Below, piece by piece: positions 1-9,496 of a stretch of 64,000 nucleotides of DNA. Origin of the DNA: Cryptomeria japonica. Taxonomy: Eukaryota; Streptophyta; Pinopsida; Cupressales; Cupressaceae. The stretch covers positions 20,896,501-20,960,500 of the forward strand of contig NC_081413.1 of the NCBI RefSeq assembly GCF_030272615.1, read 5' to 3'. Position numbers and translations under genes: made by a program. The notes beneath the pieces were generated by a model. It made no database searches. It was not told the DNA's origin and saw nothing but the letters and a program-made list of their open reading frames with translations. Every line of letters starts with the position of its first letter. The stretch's first letter is position 1.

Positions 1-363
1 TAGATAACTCTGTAACCTTGGATAAGGCACTAGTACTAATCGAGGTTGTTTATTGCATACTTTGTTGATCAAAATGCTGAAGTTAAGTATAGTTTCCATT
101 CTTTGTTTTCAGTTGGTTTCAAGGTGAACAAATCCACTGGTTTTCTAGACTAGTTTGCTATGGGTTTATTGTTTTAAAAGTGTGAAGTTAATTCACAAAG
201 GTATACCCACCTGGGCTCCAAGGAAGCCTGAAGTGTAGAAGGTCTAATCAAACCTTGTCATATGTTGTCTCTAGAATTTCCTTATCTTTGATGTCTCCTC
301 TGCACCCAGCTTAGACCATATTATTCTAAGGACATTAAAGGGAATCAGATTTTGAGGACAACA
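1..363 (+). repeat. 5' LTR (3' part only) of the Tat-like element
   Basis: This segment matches 13667-14029 base for base in length, with 12 substitutions. It ends in GAGGACAACA, followed four bases later by the primer-binding site. The upstream part of the LTR, including its promoter, lies outside the window. Confidence 0.92.
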
Positions 364-367
364 AAAG

Positions 368-385
368 TGGCGACTCTGCTGGGGA
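368..385 (+). promoter_or_regulatory. Primer-binding site of the Tat-like element
   Basis: TGGCGACTCTGCTGGGGA begins four bases after the LTR end. It starts with TGG, the complement of a tRNA CCA end, and resembles the Arg-tRNA-type PBS I recall for Ogre/Tat elements. The exact primer tRNA was not checked. Confidence 0.75.
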
Positions 386-561
386 GAGTTATAACAAAGA
401 TATAGACACAGATATGTGCCGAGACTTGTGGAGAATATTGTTGTGTGTTTGTGGGTAAGACTGCTTGTTTTCATTTTTCCCATAGTTTTGTGGGTGGCGA
501 CTCTGTTACTATTGAACCAGTCCTTGTGAGATACAAATTTTCTAAAAGAAAGACAAGCGAG

Positions 562-3117
562 ATGCAAGGAAATAAGAACATAAGATCATTCATGAAGAAA
601 CATCCTCGTGAAACCTTGCAAGAAGGTCTGCCAGAACAGTCACGAAGAGGCCAGAAGAGATTTGTGATGCATGAGCCATCAAATGCTATGTCGGTGCAGA
701 AAAACAATAATACTGGTAAGATGCCTGATCGACCTGTCTATGCAAAGTCAAATTCATCTTCTAGAGATTCAGAGCATGATATTTTAGGTTTCCATTCAGG
801 ATTGTTTGGAAATATTGATGATGGACCTATTTTAAATCAAGATCTATCTCATGTTAGTGTTTCTGCAAAAGATAGAACTAGTTCAAATGCAATTAGGCAC
901 TCTGTTCCTAGGACAATAGATGGGAACGTTAGTCTAATTGACATAGATCAAATTAATGCATCAGACTCTGAAGAAAATTACCTTGATGAAGATAAGATGT
1001 CTCAAGAGATTGAAGATTTAAACAAAAGAGTCCATCATTTAATCTCCCTAAGAGCCCAAAAGGAGGCAAATAAGGAAAAGGAAGTTAAAGCCAAATTAAT
1101 GGAGAGAGATAGGCTCCTTAGATAGATAGCTGATCTTGAAATGCTTGCTAAAGAAAAAGAAAAAAGTGATGAGGAAGGCCTAGTGATTAGGGAGATCCTA
1201 ATCCCTAAGATTAGACCAGCTTCTAAGTCCGTAGCCCAGCCAATTAAGGAAGTATCTAATAACTCCTAGCTTCCTAAAGTCAATTTAGACAAAGGAAAAC
1301 AGATATGGGTAGATGATGAAGTAGAATCTAAAACTGCAGAAGGGATTTCTCATAGGATCCTAGCACATGAGAGAGAGATGGAAAGGATGAGAAAGGAAAA
1401 GGAAGACCTCCAAATGGAATTGGAAAAAGCTGAGTTAGAAGCAGTGAATCAGGAAGTTAAAAGAAAGATTAACTACTTAAAATCTCCCCCTATTACATTC
1501 CCATCGAAAGATCTTAGCAAGCCTAATCCCCAACACATCTCTTTTCCTCAGGTCAATACTCAACCTACAGTACATGCTAATATTGCCTCAGTAAGCCAAA
1601 TACCCTCAAATAAACAGTACACCCAAACATCTCAATCTCCAATCCCAAAAGCTAAAATGATCATGGGAAATAATAGTGCTATTTCCCCTTTTCAAAGAAG
1701 GCCAATCAATCTAGAACAATATAGGCAATTGTTTTTTGATGGGATCCCAGGGTATCCAAATCATGTTCCTATTGAGTTAAGAGACAGACTCCATAAGTTT
1801 GCTGGGAACAATGCGATTAGTGCTGAGGAACATCTAAAATCTTTTGGGGATTTGATAAATGATTATGAGATAGCAGATGAAGATGTTATTATGAAACTGT
1901 TTGTTCAATCCCTGGTTGATGATGCAAGAGATTGGTACAGAGGTCTTCCAGTAGCTAGCATAGGTTCATGAGAAGATTTTAAAAACTGCTTTCAAGAATA
2001 GTACGGTGATAAGACTAATGTGAGTTTCATGCTGAATGAGTTCAATAACATTAGAAAATCTGAAAATGAAATAGTCACTGATTTCAATGCTAGATTCCAG
2101 AAAGCTATGCACAGATTGTATCAGGTAATGAGGCTAGATGATAATATGTGTCTTAATACATACTACAATGCATTTGATTCCAAAATGGCTTATATTTTGA
2201 GAGATAAAAATCCTTATAACCTGAGGGATGCCTTTAGAGTTGCCATAAATGTAGAAAGTAATAGAAAAGTGTCTGGAAAATTAGGAAGAAGGACAGATGG
2301 TAGATTATGGCATGAAACCAAACAGCAACCTAACAAAGTTGCTAAAGAGGAAGATAAAATAGAAAAACTGGTTACTGCTATGAAAGATTTGACTGCTAAG
2401 GTCAACAAAAATGATAAGCCCCATTATAATTGGCAAGATAGACCTCCTAGATTACATGATATGCCATACAATACAAATTGGAAGGATGGTAAACCCCAAG
2501 TTGAGAAGCCTAAAATTGCCCAAAGCCAAGACACACCAGATCCTTTAAAAGGGAAAACTGTTAATAATATAGAAAATACTCCTTGGTGTATTGCTTGCGA
2601 TGGACCACATTCTCCTCATCAGTGTGCAGTGGCTCAAGCTCTGGAAGAATCTATGAAGCCAGAAGCAGAGCTTGACATTAATATGTTTGAAACCATCATA
2701 GAAAGTGATGAGGAATCTATGCAAAGTGAATACAGTGATGTGCTAGATAATGAAAGGTTAGTGCAAGGACAGTTAGCCTTAGGTTGGCATCCTACATTGA
2801 ATGTGGTAACAATTGAAGATGAAGAAGTTCATCTTAGGAGGCCTAGTGAGGAAGAAGTTAAAAATCTCACTAAGGCTACAATCGCCAAAGCAAAACATAA
2901 CTACAATCTGAGAAGCACCAAGAGAGACACTGATCAAGGTGAACCAGGTTCTATGTTTGTAAAAGAAGTCACAAAGAAAGGGGCATCAAGCAGTGTTACT
3001 GCTATTCTTAAAGCCAGTCAAGAAAAAGAGGAACAAGTTAAAGACTTACCTAAAGGCATAGATGACAAAAATACTGGTGATGTACAAAGGGCAGAGACAG
3101 TGAAGAGGGCCAGTTAA
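562..3117 (+). pseudogene. gag: gag of the Tat-like element (in-frame stops)
   Basis: This is the structural capsid/nucleocapsid polyprotein, read in one frame from the ATG at 562, the most plausible start after the leader. It is broken by TAG at 1123 and 1267, TGA at 1969, TAG at 1999 and TAA at 3115, without frameshifts. The N-terminal third is charged and coiled-coil-like (around 1000-1130 and 1370-1470). The middle (about 1690-2270) looks like the capsid-type retrotransposon gag domain, with ...DDARDWYRGLP and the following helical segment. A zinc knuckle of spacing C-x2-C-x3-H-x4-C (CIACDGPHSPHQC) lies near 2587-2628, and a lysine- and acid-rich tail follows. The same frame runs on into the protease, so gag and protease were probably one polyprotein. 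Lineage is inferred from the neighbouring domains. Confidence 0.82.
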
Positions 3118-3870
3118 TTCAAAATAGAAAAGGTTAAGGTTAATACTGAAAAATGTAATAATTTTGCATTTGATATGGCCCAAGCTTTAACTCAAATGAA
3201 AGTCACTGTTCCATTAATAGAATTGCTAAAGATTAAAGAACATAAGGATGCAGCTTTGTCTTTATTCTCTAGTATATCTGATAGTGACTCAGTATTACCC
3301 ATTGGTTCGCATGAAGTTGGAAAGGATCAAGAGTTCCAAACCCCAGAGGTCTATGTTGGAACCACTATCACTCAGGAGCCTTCTCAGGTAGATCCCTTCT
3401 ATGTTACTTTGCTAGTAAATAACCGGTTGATTAAAAACTGCATGATAGATTCAGGAGCAGCTGCTAATGTAATGCCTTATGGTGTTATGAAAGAACTAGG
3501 GTTATCAGTAACCACTGTGTATGGGAAATGCTATGCCATGGATAACAGAGAAGTGCCTGTGATAGGTACAATGAAAGATGTAGAAGTAAAAATAGTAGCA
3601 TTTCCTGAAGCCACCTATAAAATGGATGTTATTGTTATTGATACTAAACCCCACTATGGTATGTTACTTTCTAGGCAGTGGGCAGTAGCAATAGGGGGAA
3701 ATGTTCAACTGGACTTGTCTTATGCTACTATTCCTATTGGTGGTAATCAGGTCAAACTATATAGGGAGCCACGAGCTCCAAAGGTAATTGAAAATGTGGA
3801 CCCTAGTATGTTTAATTGTATGATTGATGTAGATTTAGATAACTTCAGACTTCAACCAATATCACCTTAA
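3118..3870 (+). pseudogene. Aspartic protease of the Tat-like element
   Basis: This retroviral-type protease would mature the Gag-Pol polyprotein inside virus-like particles. The catalytic triad is visible as MIDSGAAANVM near 3445-3475, followed by a typical hydrophobic beta-rich domain with ...VIVIDTKPHYGMLLSRQW. It continues the gag frame after a TAA at 3115 and ends with TAA at 3868-3870; pol then continues in the next frame. The gag-protease/pol boundary therefore involves a frame change or an old indel. The active-site residues are retained, although the upstream stops would prevent translation from the gag start. Confidence 0.82.
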
Positions 3871-3892
3871 TTGAAGAATATTGACCCAATTG

Positions 3893-4819
3893 TAGTCGAG
3901 CTACAAACACAACAGTATGGATTTTGATGGAGCTTGCTCCAAAGAAGGATCTGGAGCAGGGGTTATTTTTGTGTCCCCATCAGGTATAACTTTTAAATAC
4001 TCATTCTTATTGGCATTCCAGTGCACAAATAATACTGCAGAGTATGAAGCCCTGTTATTAGGACTTGAGGTTGCAAAAAAGCATGGAATCCAACTGTTGA
4101 AAGTAATGGGGGATTCAGAGTTGGTTGTCTCTCAGGTGAGATCTAAATATGCATCCAAGAATGATAGATTGAAGCAATATAAGCATGCTGTTTGGGATGT
4201 TATTGAACATTTTGATGCATTTTCTATCAATTGGATAGAGCGAACAAAAAATATTATGGCAGATTTCCTAGCTAATGTTGCTTTGAAAAATGATGATGCA
4301 ACGCTAACCGGTATTTCCACTGTGGAAATAAAATCTAGGCCGGCCATCCCTGATAATGTATATAATTGGCAAGTTTTTGCTGATGATGAAGATATTCTTA
4401 GGTTCATCCAATGTGTTGATGATTATGATGGACAAAAGATTGATTGCAATGCATTGGTGGAAGTGGTGGATAATAGAGAAACAGTGTTTGGAAATGATAT
4501 TGTCCAGTTGGAAACTAATGAGATACCTAAAGGGTTGGTGGAGCTAGAGAGTATGTTTAGTTATAATGATACTCATTTACACGAGCAATCTACCACCAAG
4601 TTAGAAGAATTGGAGGAGGTAAACCTGGGCACAGAATCATTCCCCAAGTTGGTATATATTGGAAAGAAATTACCCCCTCATGTTAGGACTAACCTTATCA
4701 ATTTATTGAAAAGGTATAAGCATGTCTTTGCTTGGTCTTATGAAGACCTAAAGGAGTATAGACAAGATCTTTTTCAGCATGAAGTTCCCTTACTTCCAGA
4801 TGCTAAGCTTTTCAGATAG
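3893..4819 (+). pseudogene. Extra (archaeal-type) RNase H upstream of RT, plus RT N-terminal segment
   Basis: This is a second RNase H, distinct from the one after RT. Visible catalytic blocks are MDFDGACSKEGSGAG (first Asp, near 3917-3961), NNTAEYEALLLGLEVAKK (Glu), MGDSELVVSQV (Asp) and IMADFLANVA (last Asp), so the DEDD set is complete. It resembles the archaeal-like RNase H acquired by Tat elements (family knowledge). About 150 codons of linker follow, then the RT N-terminal motif YKHVFAWSYEDLK near 4720. The frame ends at TAG 4817, which would be CAG before mutation. The position is odd: it lies between protease and RT, whereas I recall this domain usually lying between the RT-linked RNase H and integrase. 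Confidence 0.85.
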
Positions 4820-5449
4820 AAACAGAGACCTATCAACCCCTTATTAGAAACTAAAATGCAACAAGAGTTGACTAAATTGAGAGAAGGGGGGATTATCAAA
4901 CCAATAAGACATTCTTCATGGGTCTCTAATCTGGTCCCAGTAAGAAAGAAGAATGGAGATATCAGATTGTGTGTTGATTTTAGGAATCTTAATGTTGCTT
5001 CCTTAAAAGATAATTATTCATCCCCAAATATGGAAGCAATGCTACAAAGAGTGACAAGATGTGATCTTTTATCCATGATGGATGGTTTCTCAGGATACAA
5101 TCAAGTGCTAGTAAAGGAGTCTGAACAGTTTAAAACAGCTTTCACTACTCCATGGGGAACCTATGTATATGTGAGAATGTCGTTTGGATTAAAAAATCCA
5201 GGAGCTACATTTCAGAGAGCTATGGATGTGGCTTTTAAGGAATTCATAAATATCATTATGGTGGTTTACCAAGATGATCTAACCTACTTCTCAAAGAAAG
5301 CTGATGATCATTGTGGACATCTAGAGAAGGTGTTCGATAAAGCCTTGGAATTTGGTGTATCACTGAATCCCAAGAAATGTCATTTTGGGGTCACTGAAGG
5401 AAAGTTATTGGGACACAGTTTCCAAGGAAGGGGTAAGAATAGACCCTGA
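4820..5449 (+). pseudogene. pol: Reverse transcriptase of the Tat-like element
   Basis: This is the RNA-dependent DNA polymerase that makes element cDNA. Motifs in order are LREGGIIKPIRHSSWVSNLV (fingers), VRKKNGDIRLCVDFRNLN, the DLLSMMDGFSGYNQVLV catalytic Asp block, FGLKNPGATFQRAMD, and the YxDD box as VVYQDDLTYFS near 5270. It stays open from 4856 to TGA 5447, but the family sequence clearly continues one frame over from about 5430, so there is a frameshift at the end of the palm/connection. It follows the extra RNase H in the same frame after a single TAG. Catalytic residues are present. Confidence 0.88.
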
Positions 5450-6080
5450 GAGAATTGAAGCAATCAACAGAGTGTCTGAACCTAAAAATGTGAAAGGAAT
5501 CCAATCTTTTTTAGGCAAAGTGAATTTTGTCAGGAGATTCATTGCAAACTTTGCTGAGATAGTGAAGCCTATTGTCAAGTTGCTCAAGAAGGATGCAAAG
5601 TTTCATTGGGATCAAGAAGCTTCAAAAGCTTTTGATGAGATTAAGAAGGCAATCCAGGAAGCACCAGTGTTGAAATCCCTGGATTATGGTAAGCCTTTTT
5701 CTCTATTTTCTTTTGCCTCATATCACACGGTGGCTGCAGTATTATTACAAAAGGACAATGAAGGATATGAACATCCCATAGCTTTGTATAGTAAATCTTT
5801 GCAGGTGGCAGAACTAAAATATGAAACCATGGAGAAACAAGCTTATGCCTTAGTTAAAGTTGTTAAAGCTTTTAGGCCATACCTGGTGAATGCAAACATC
5901 ATTGCCTATGTTCCACATGCTGCGGTTAAAGATATTTTGTCTCAGTCTGAGGTTACTGGGAAGAGATGTAGATGGATCAATAGAATTCAGGAGTTCAATT
6001 TGGAGATAAATATCACTAAATTGGTGAGAGGGTTAGGCTTAGCTAAGCTCATGACTGAGTCAAATCTCATGAATGTATAA
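5450..6080 (+). pseudogene. pol: RT-linked RNase H of the Tat-like element, catalytic Asp lost
   Basis: This is the gypsy-type RNase H that normally degrades the RNA strand during cDNA synthesis. It starts with the RT thumb/connection (NVKGIQSFLGKVNFVRRFI) and continues with FSFASYHTVAAVLLQKDNEG, ALYSKSLQVAELKYETMEKQ and AYVPHAAVKDILSQSE. Where active enzymes have a catalytic Asp, this copy reads FAS. That loss is shared by Tat-clade elements as I recall them and would leave activity to the upstream extra RNase H. The reading frame is shifted relative to RT. TAA at 6078 fits a CAA codon mutated by C-to-T. Confidence 0.82.
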
Positions 6081-7391
6081 ATACACAATGTTGAGGTTAG
6101 AGATACTTTGGTTACTAGTATTGAGAGACAACTGTGGTACACAGAGATAATCCAAGTATTGAAAGGTAACATACTGCCAGAAGAAATGACACACAATCAG
6201 AAGAGAACTTTGAAGCTCAAGTCCCAGAAGTATGTTCTCATTCAGGGTGATCTTTTCTGGAGAAAAAGAGATGGAGAGTTACTAATGTGTTTGGATGAAT
6301 TTCAAGCTAAACAGGTGTTGATTGAAATGCATGATGGAGTATGTGGAGGTCACTATTTTGCTAAGACTACTGCTGGTAAGATAACACGGGCTGGGTATTA
6401 TTGGCCTACCTTATTTAAAGATACCCATGCATATGTTCGAAGATGCGATCCATGTCAAAGATTTTCTTCTAAGCTCAAGTATGAAGGAGCCTTACCCCTA
6501 AATCCAGTCTCTGTAGAAGCTCCTTTTGTCCAATGGGGCATTGATTTTATTGGAGAAATTGTTGAGAAGTCAAGAAGAGGTTATGGATGGATTATAGTGG
6601 CCACTGATTATTTTACCAAATGGATAGAAGCTATTCCTACAAGAAGAGCTACTAGTAAAATTGTCATTGATTTCCTGATGGATAATATTGTGACTAGATT
6701 TGGAACACCTGCAAAATTGGTAATGGATAATGCTATGTGTTTCAGATCAGAAGAATTTGTAGGTTTTTGCAATAGTCATGGTATACTCATGTCATACTCA
6801 TCACCTTATCACCCTCAGGGGAATGGACAAGTAGAATCTAGCAACAAAAGCCTGTTGAATATCATCAAGAAAATTTTAGAAGAAAACGAGAGATCTTGGG
6901 ATCAAAAGTTGAAGTTAGCTCTGTGGGCAGATAGAATAATAGTTAAAAAATCCATTGGAATGTCACCTTTTAAGTTGGTTTATGGTACCCAAGCCAGATT
7001 ACCGGTAAATAACCTTCTTCCAGTGTATAAGTTTTTGCAGGATAAGGACATGGAAATATCTGAACCAATGGAAAACAAAATGATCCAAATTGTAGAAATG
7101 GAGGAGTTTAGGACTTCTGCCCATAAGAAAAATTAGAAGATCTAGTTGCAGTCAAAGTATCTTTTTGATAAGAGGACATCCCTAAGGAAGTTTCAAATTG
7201 ATGACATAGTTCTTCAGTGGAATGCAAAAGGACAGGATAAAGGAACGCATAAAAAATTTGAATCACTATGGATTGGCCCTTTTGTGGTTTGTGATTTGAA
7301 TGGTAAGGATTCATATTTTTTGAAGAATATGAATGATGAAATGTAGGAATTTCCAGTGCATGGACAATTCCTAAAGCATTATTTCTCTTAA
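6081..7391 (+). pseudogene. pol: Integrase of the Tat-like element
   Basis: This DDE integrase would insert element cDNA. The zinc-binding HHCC region is visible (HDGVCGGHY ... YVRRCDPCQRF, about 6329-6460). The catalytic core shows WGIDFIGEI, VMDNAMCF and YHPQGNGQVESSNKSL, that is D, D and E. The SH3-like C-terminal part (FQIDDIVLQWNAKG ... FESLWIGPFVV) lies near 7187-7290. TAG at 7134, 7143 and 7344 interrupt an otherwise open frame that reaches a natural-looking TAA at 7389-7391. There is no chromodomain, as expected for a non-chromovirus Tat element. Confidence 0.87.
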
Positions 7392-7893
7392 TGTCCATGC
7401 ACGGTAGGTCCTTTGTTTGTATATATTTTGTTTTCTTTCCTGCTTTCCTAGTTTTGGTTTGTGTTTTGATCTGTTTCTCCAGAGTTTCTGAGTCTTCTTG
7501 TGTTGATCTCGCAATCAACCATCCCCAGTCAGAGCTGCTATTATCACTGTTTTAAAATTGGGTTCTTCTTTTCCCATAATTGGCTATGGTATCTTGAAAT
7601 TTTTTGAATAGGGTGTAATCCCAAGTGCTTCAGCTTTGTTCTAAACCTTGGGGGTTTAAGGGTTTTTGATTTTTTAGATCTTATCTTTTTGTGTTAAACC
7701 CTCTGGTTTCTAATCTTCTGTTACTTTATTCACTTAAGTTATGGGTCACGGGGTCATAGGAAGTGTCCCCCCTTGTTTTTTGCCTAGGCGACTATGTTGA
7801 TTATTTGAAAATTTTATGCCTTGTATGCTTTTCTTCTAAAGTTGTCGGGCCCAGTAATTAGTGATCAACTTGAGGGATGATCCAACGGCCTGC

Positions 7894-7941
7894 GCTATTT
7901 CGCAAGGGTAAAATGCTCACCCTTTAGGCCCGCTAAATAGC
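7894..7941 (+). repeat. 48-bp hairpin, copy 1
   Basis: The outer arms GCTATTTCGC and GCTAAATAGC pair with one mismatch. The inner arms AAGGGT and ACCCTT enclose AAAATGCTC. Confidence 0.8.
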
Positions 7942-8325
7942 GAGAGTTAACTAGAGCCGTCCATGTGTCATGACGGAGGAAGTAAAGGGTGTAGCTGTCA
8001 AAGGTGGTTGGAGCCCCATGGCTTTCTTCTGGCATATTAAAAGGTAGCACGTGGCACAAGTCACCACAGTCACCAGGTCAGGATTAGAGGTTCAAAGTGG
8101 GCCCCAGAGATGAGTCGGGTCACAGGTGGAGATGACCTGGCAGGTACAGCTGTTAACAATTTATTGAGACCCCGTGGCTCCTTCTAGCAAATGATAGAGT
8201 GACAAGTCAGCTCCGAAAGTGACAAGGCACCAAGTGTCCATGACGAGTCAGCGGGCCCACATCTCCTGAGAGCCTTTTCAAAAGATTAATTAGTGATCAA
8301 CTCGAGGGATGATCCAACGGCCTAT

Positions 8326-8373
8326 GCTATTTTGCAAGGGTAAAATGCTCACTCCTTATGCCTGCGAAATAGC
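8326..8373 (+). repeat. 48-bp hairpin, copy 2
   Basis: The arms are GCTATTTTGC and GCGAAATAGC, so one pair becomes a G-T wobble. The inner AAGGGT arm is kept and its partner is degraded. Confidence 0.78.
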
Positions 8374-8392
8374 GAGAACGAACAAGAACCGT

Positions 8393-8415
8393 CCACGTGT
8401 CATGATGACACGTGG
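8393..8415. promoter_or_regulatory. Perfect 23-bp palindrome with two G-box cores
   Basis: The 11-bp arms CCACGTGTCAT and ATGACACGTGG flank one central base. Each arm contains CACGTG, the plant G-box (ABRE-like CACGTGTC). The other units carry only partial versions (for example 8659 and 8939), so this copy is the most symmetrical. A regulatory role is inferred. Confidence 0.6.
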
Positions 8416-8593
8416 TCTAAAAGGAAAATGTGGGTCCCTATGGTTCCCTTGTGGCAAATGAGAAAATGACAAATCAGCTCCGTGAGTGATAAAGATGCCA
8501 TGTGTTCCTAACGAGTCCGCGGGCCCACCATTCCTAAGAGCCTTTTCAAAGGATTAAATGTCGATTAACTGCAGAGATGATCCGACGGTCAGC

Positions 8594-8641
8594 ACTATTT
8601 CGCAAGGGTAAAATGTTGACCCTTTAGGCCTACGAAATAGC
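8594..8641 (+). repeat. 48-bp hairpin, copy 3
   Basis: The arms ACTATTTCGC and ACGAAATAGC keep an eight-pair core; the inner AAGGGT and ACCCTT arms are intact. Confidence 0.78.
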
Positions 8642-8872
8642 GAGAGTTAATGTGAGCCGTCCACGTGTCATGATGATGATGTGAGCGATAGACCTATTGT
8701 GATGAAAGTGGGGCCCCTCGTGGTTTCCTTTTGGCGAATGACAGAGCGACAAATCAGCGCCGCAGGTGACTGGATGCCAGGTGTTAGTGACGAGTCAGCG
8801 GGCCCACCATTTCTGAGAACCTTTTCAAAAGATTAATTAGTGATCAACTTGAGGGATGATCCAATGGCCCGC

Positions 8873-8920
8873 GCTATTTCGCAAGGGTAAAATGCTCACT
8901 CTTTAAGCCCGCGAAATAGA
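8873..8920 (+). repeat. 48-bp hairpin, copy 4
   Basis: The arms GCTATTTCGC and GCGAAATAGA pair except for the terminal base. The inner AAGGGT arm is present. Confidence 0.78.
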
Positions 8921-9496
8921 GAGAGTTAATGAGAGCCGTCCACATGTCATAATGATAACATGGTCAAAAAAGAAAATGTGGGCCCGTCACAGTATAAAGA
9001 AAGACACGCGATCAGTATCAAGTGGAATGCGAAGGGATTTTTAAGGCCAATGGTTGGGTGCCACGTGGTATTATGTAGCCAATAGAAAAGCGGGACCCAG
9101 ACTAAAGACAAAGCCGTCAATAACGAAAAGGTAACAATGAAACACTTGCAGGAATGTTGTGACCCATTGGAGCTAAAAGTATGAATTCTCATATGAATTC
9201 AATTTTGAAGGGACGGCCGAAGCATGCAGAATCAATGTTATAGTTAAGGCCCAGAGTACAAGTATTTTATTTCCTAACAACCAAGTGAAGATATCTTTTA
9301 AAAGATTTTGCAGAAGAGCAGACGCAGAGTTATCTTTTTCAGATATAGAGCAAGCGGTTCAGTTGCAGAGCAAATTCCTTCAAGCAAGCATCAAGTTCTC
9401 TCATGTTTTGTAGCAATTCTTTTGTGGTGTTTTAAATAAAATCATTCTCGTGTTGCAGGATTGTTTAAGAGTGTATTCATTTTCTTGCATTTTCAA

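Larger units (their letters stand above)
7392..9496 (+). promoter_or_regulatory. Non-coding block between pol and ORF3, with tandem hairpin units
   Basis: No coding frame is visible. From about 7855 to 8990 a GC-richer sequence repeats four times, with starts near 7861, 8293, 8560 and 8840 (spacings 432, 267 and 280 bp). Each unit carries a 48-bp hairpin and a copy of CCACGTGTC-like sequence. The block ends in an AT-rich leader with TTGCATTTTCAA just before the ORF3 ATG at 9497. Its position suggests an internal promoter, splice-acceptor or packaging region for ORF3, but that is inference. Confidence 0.6.
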
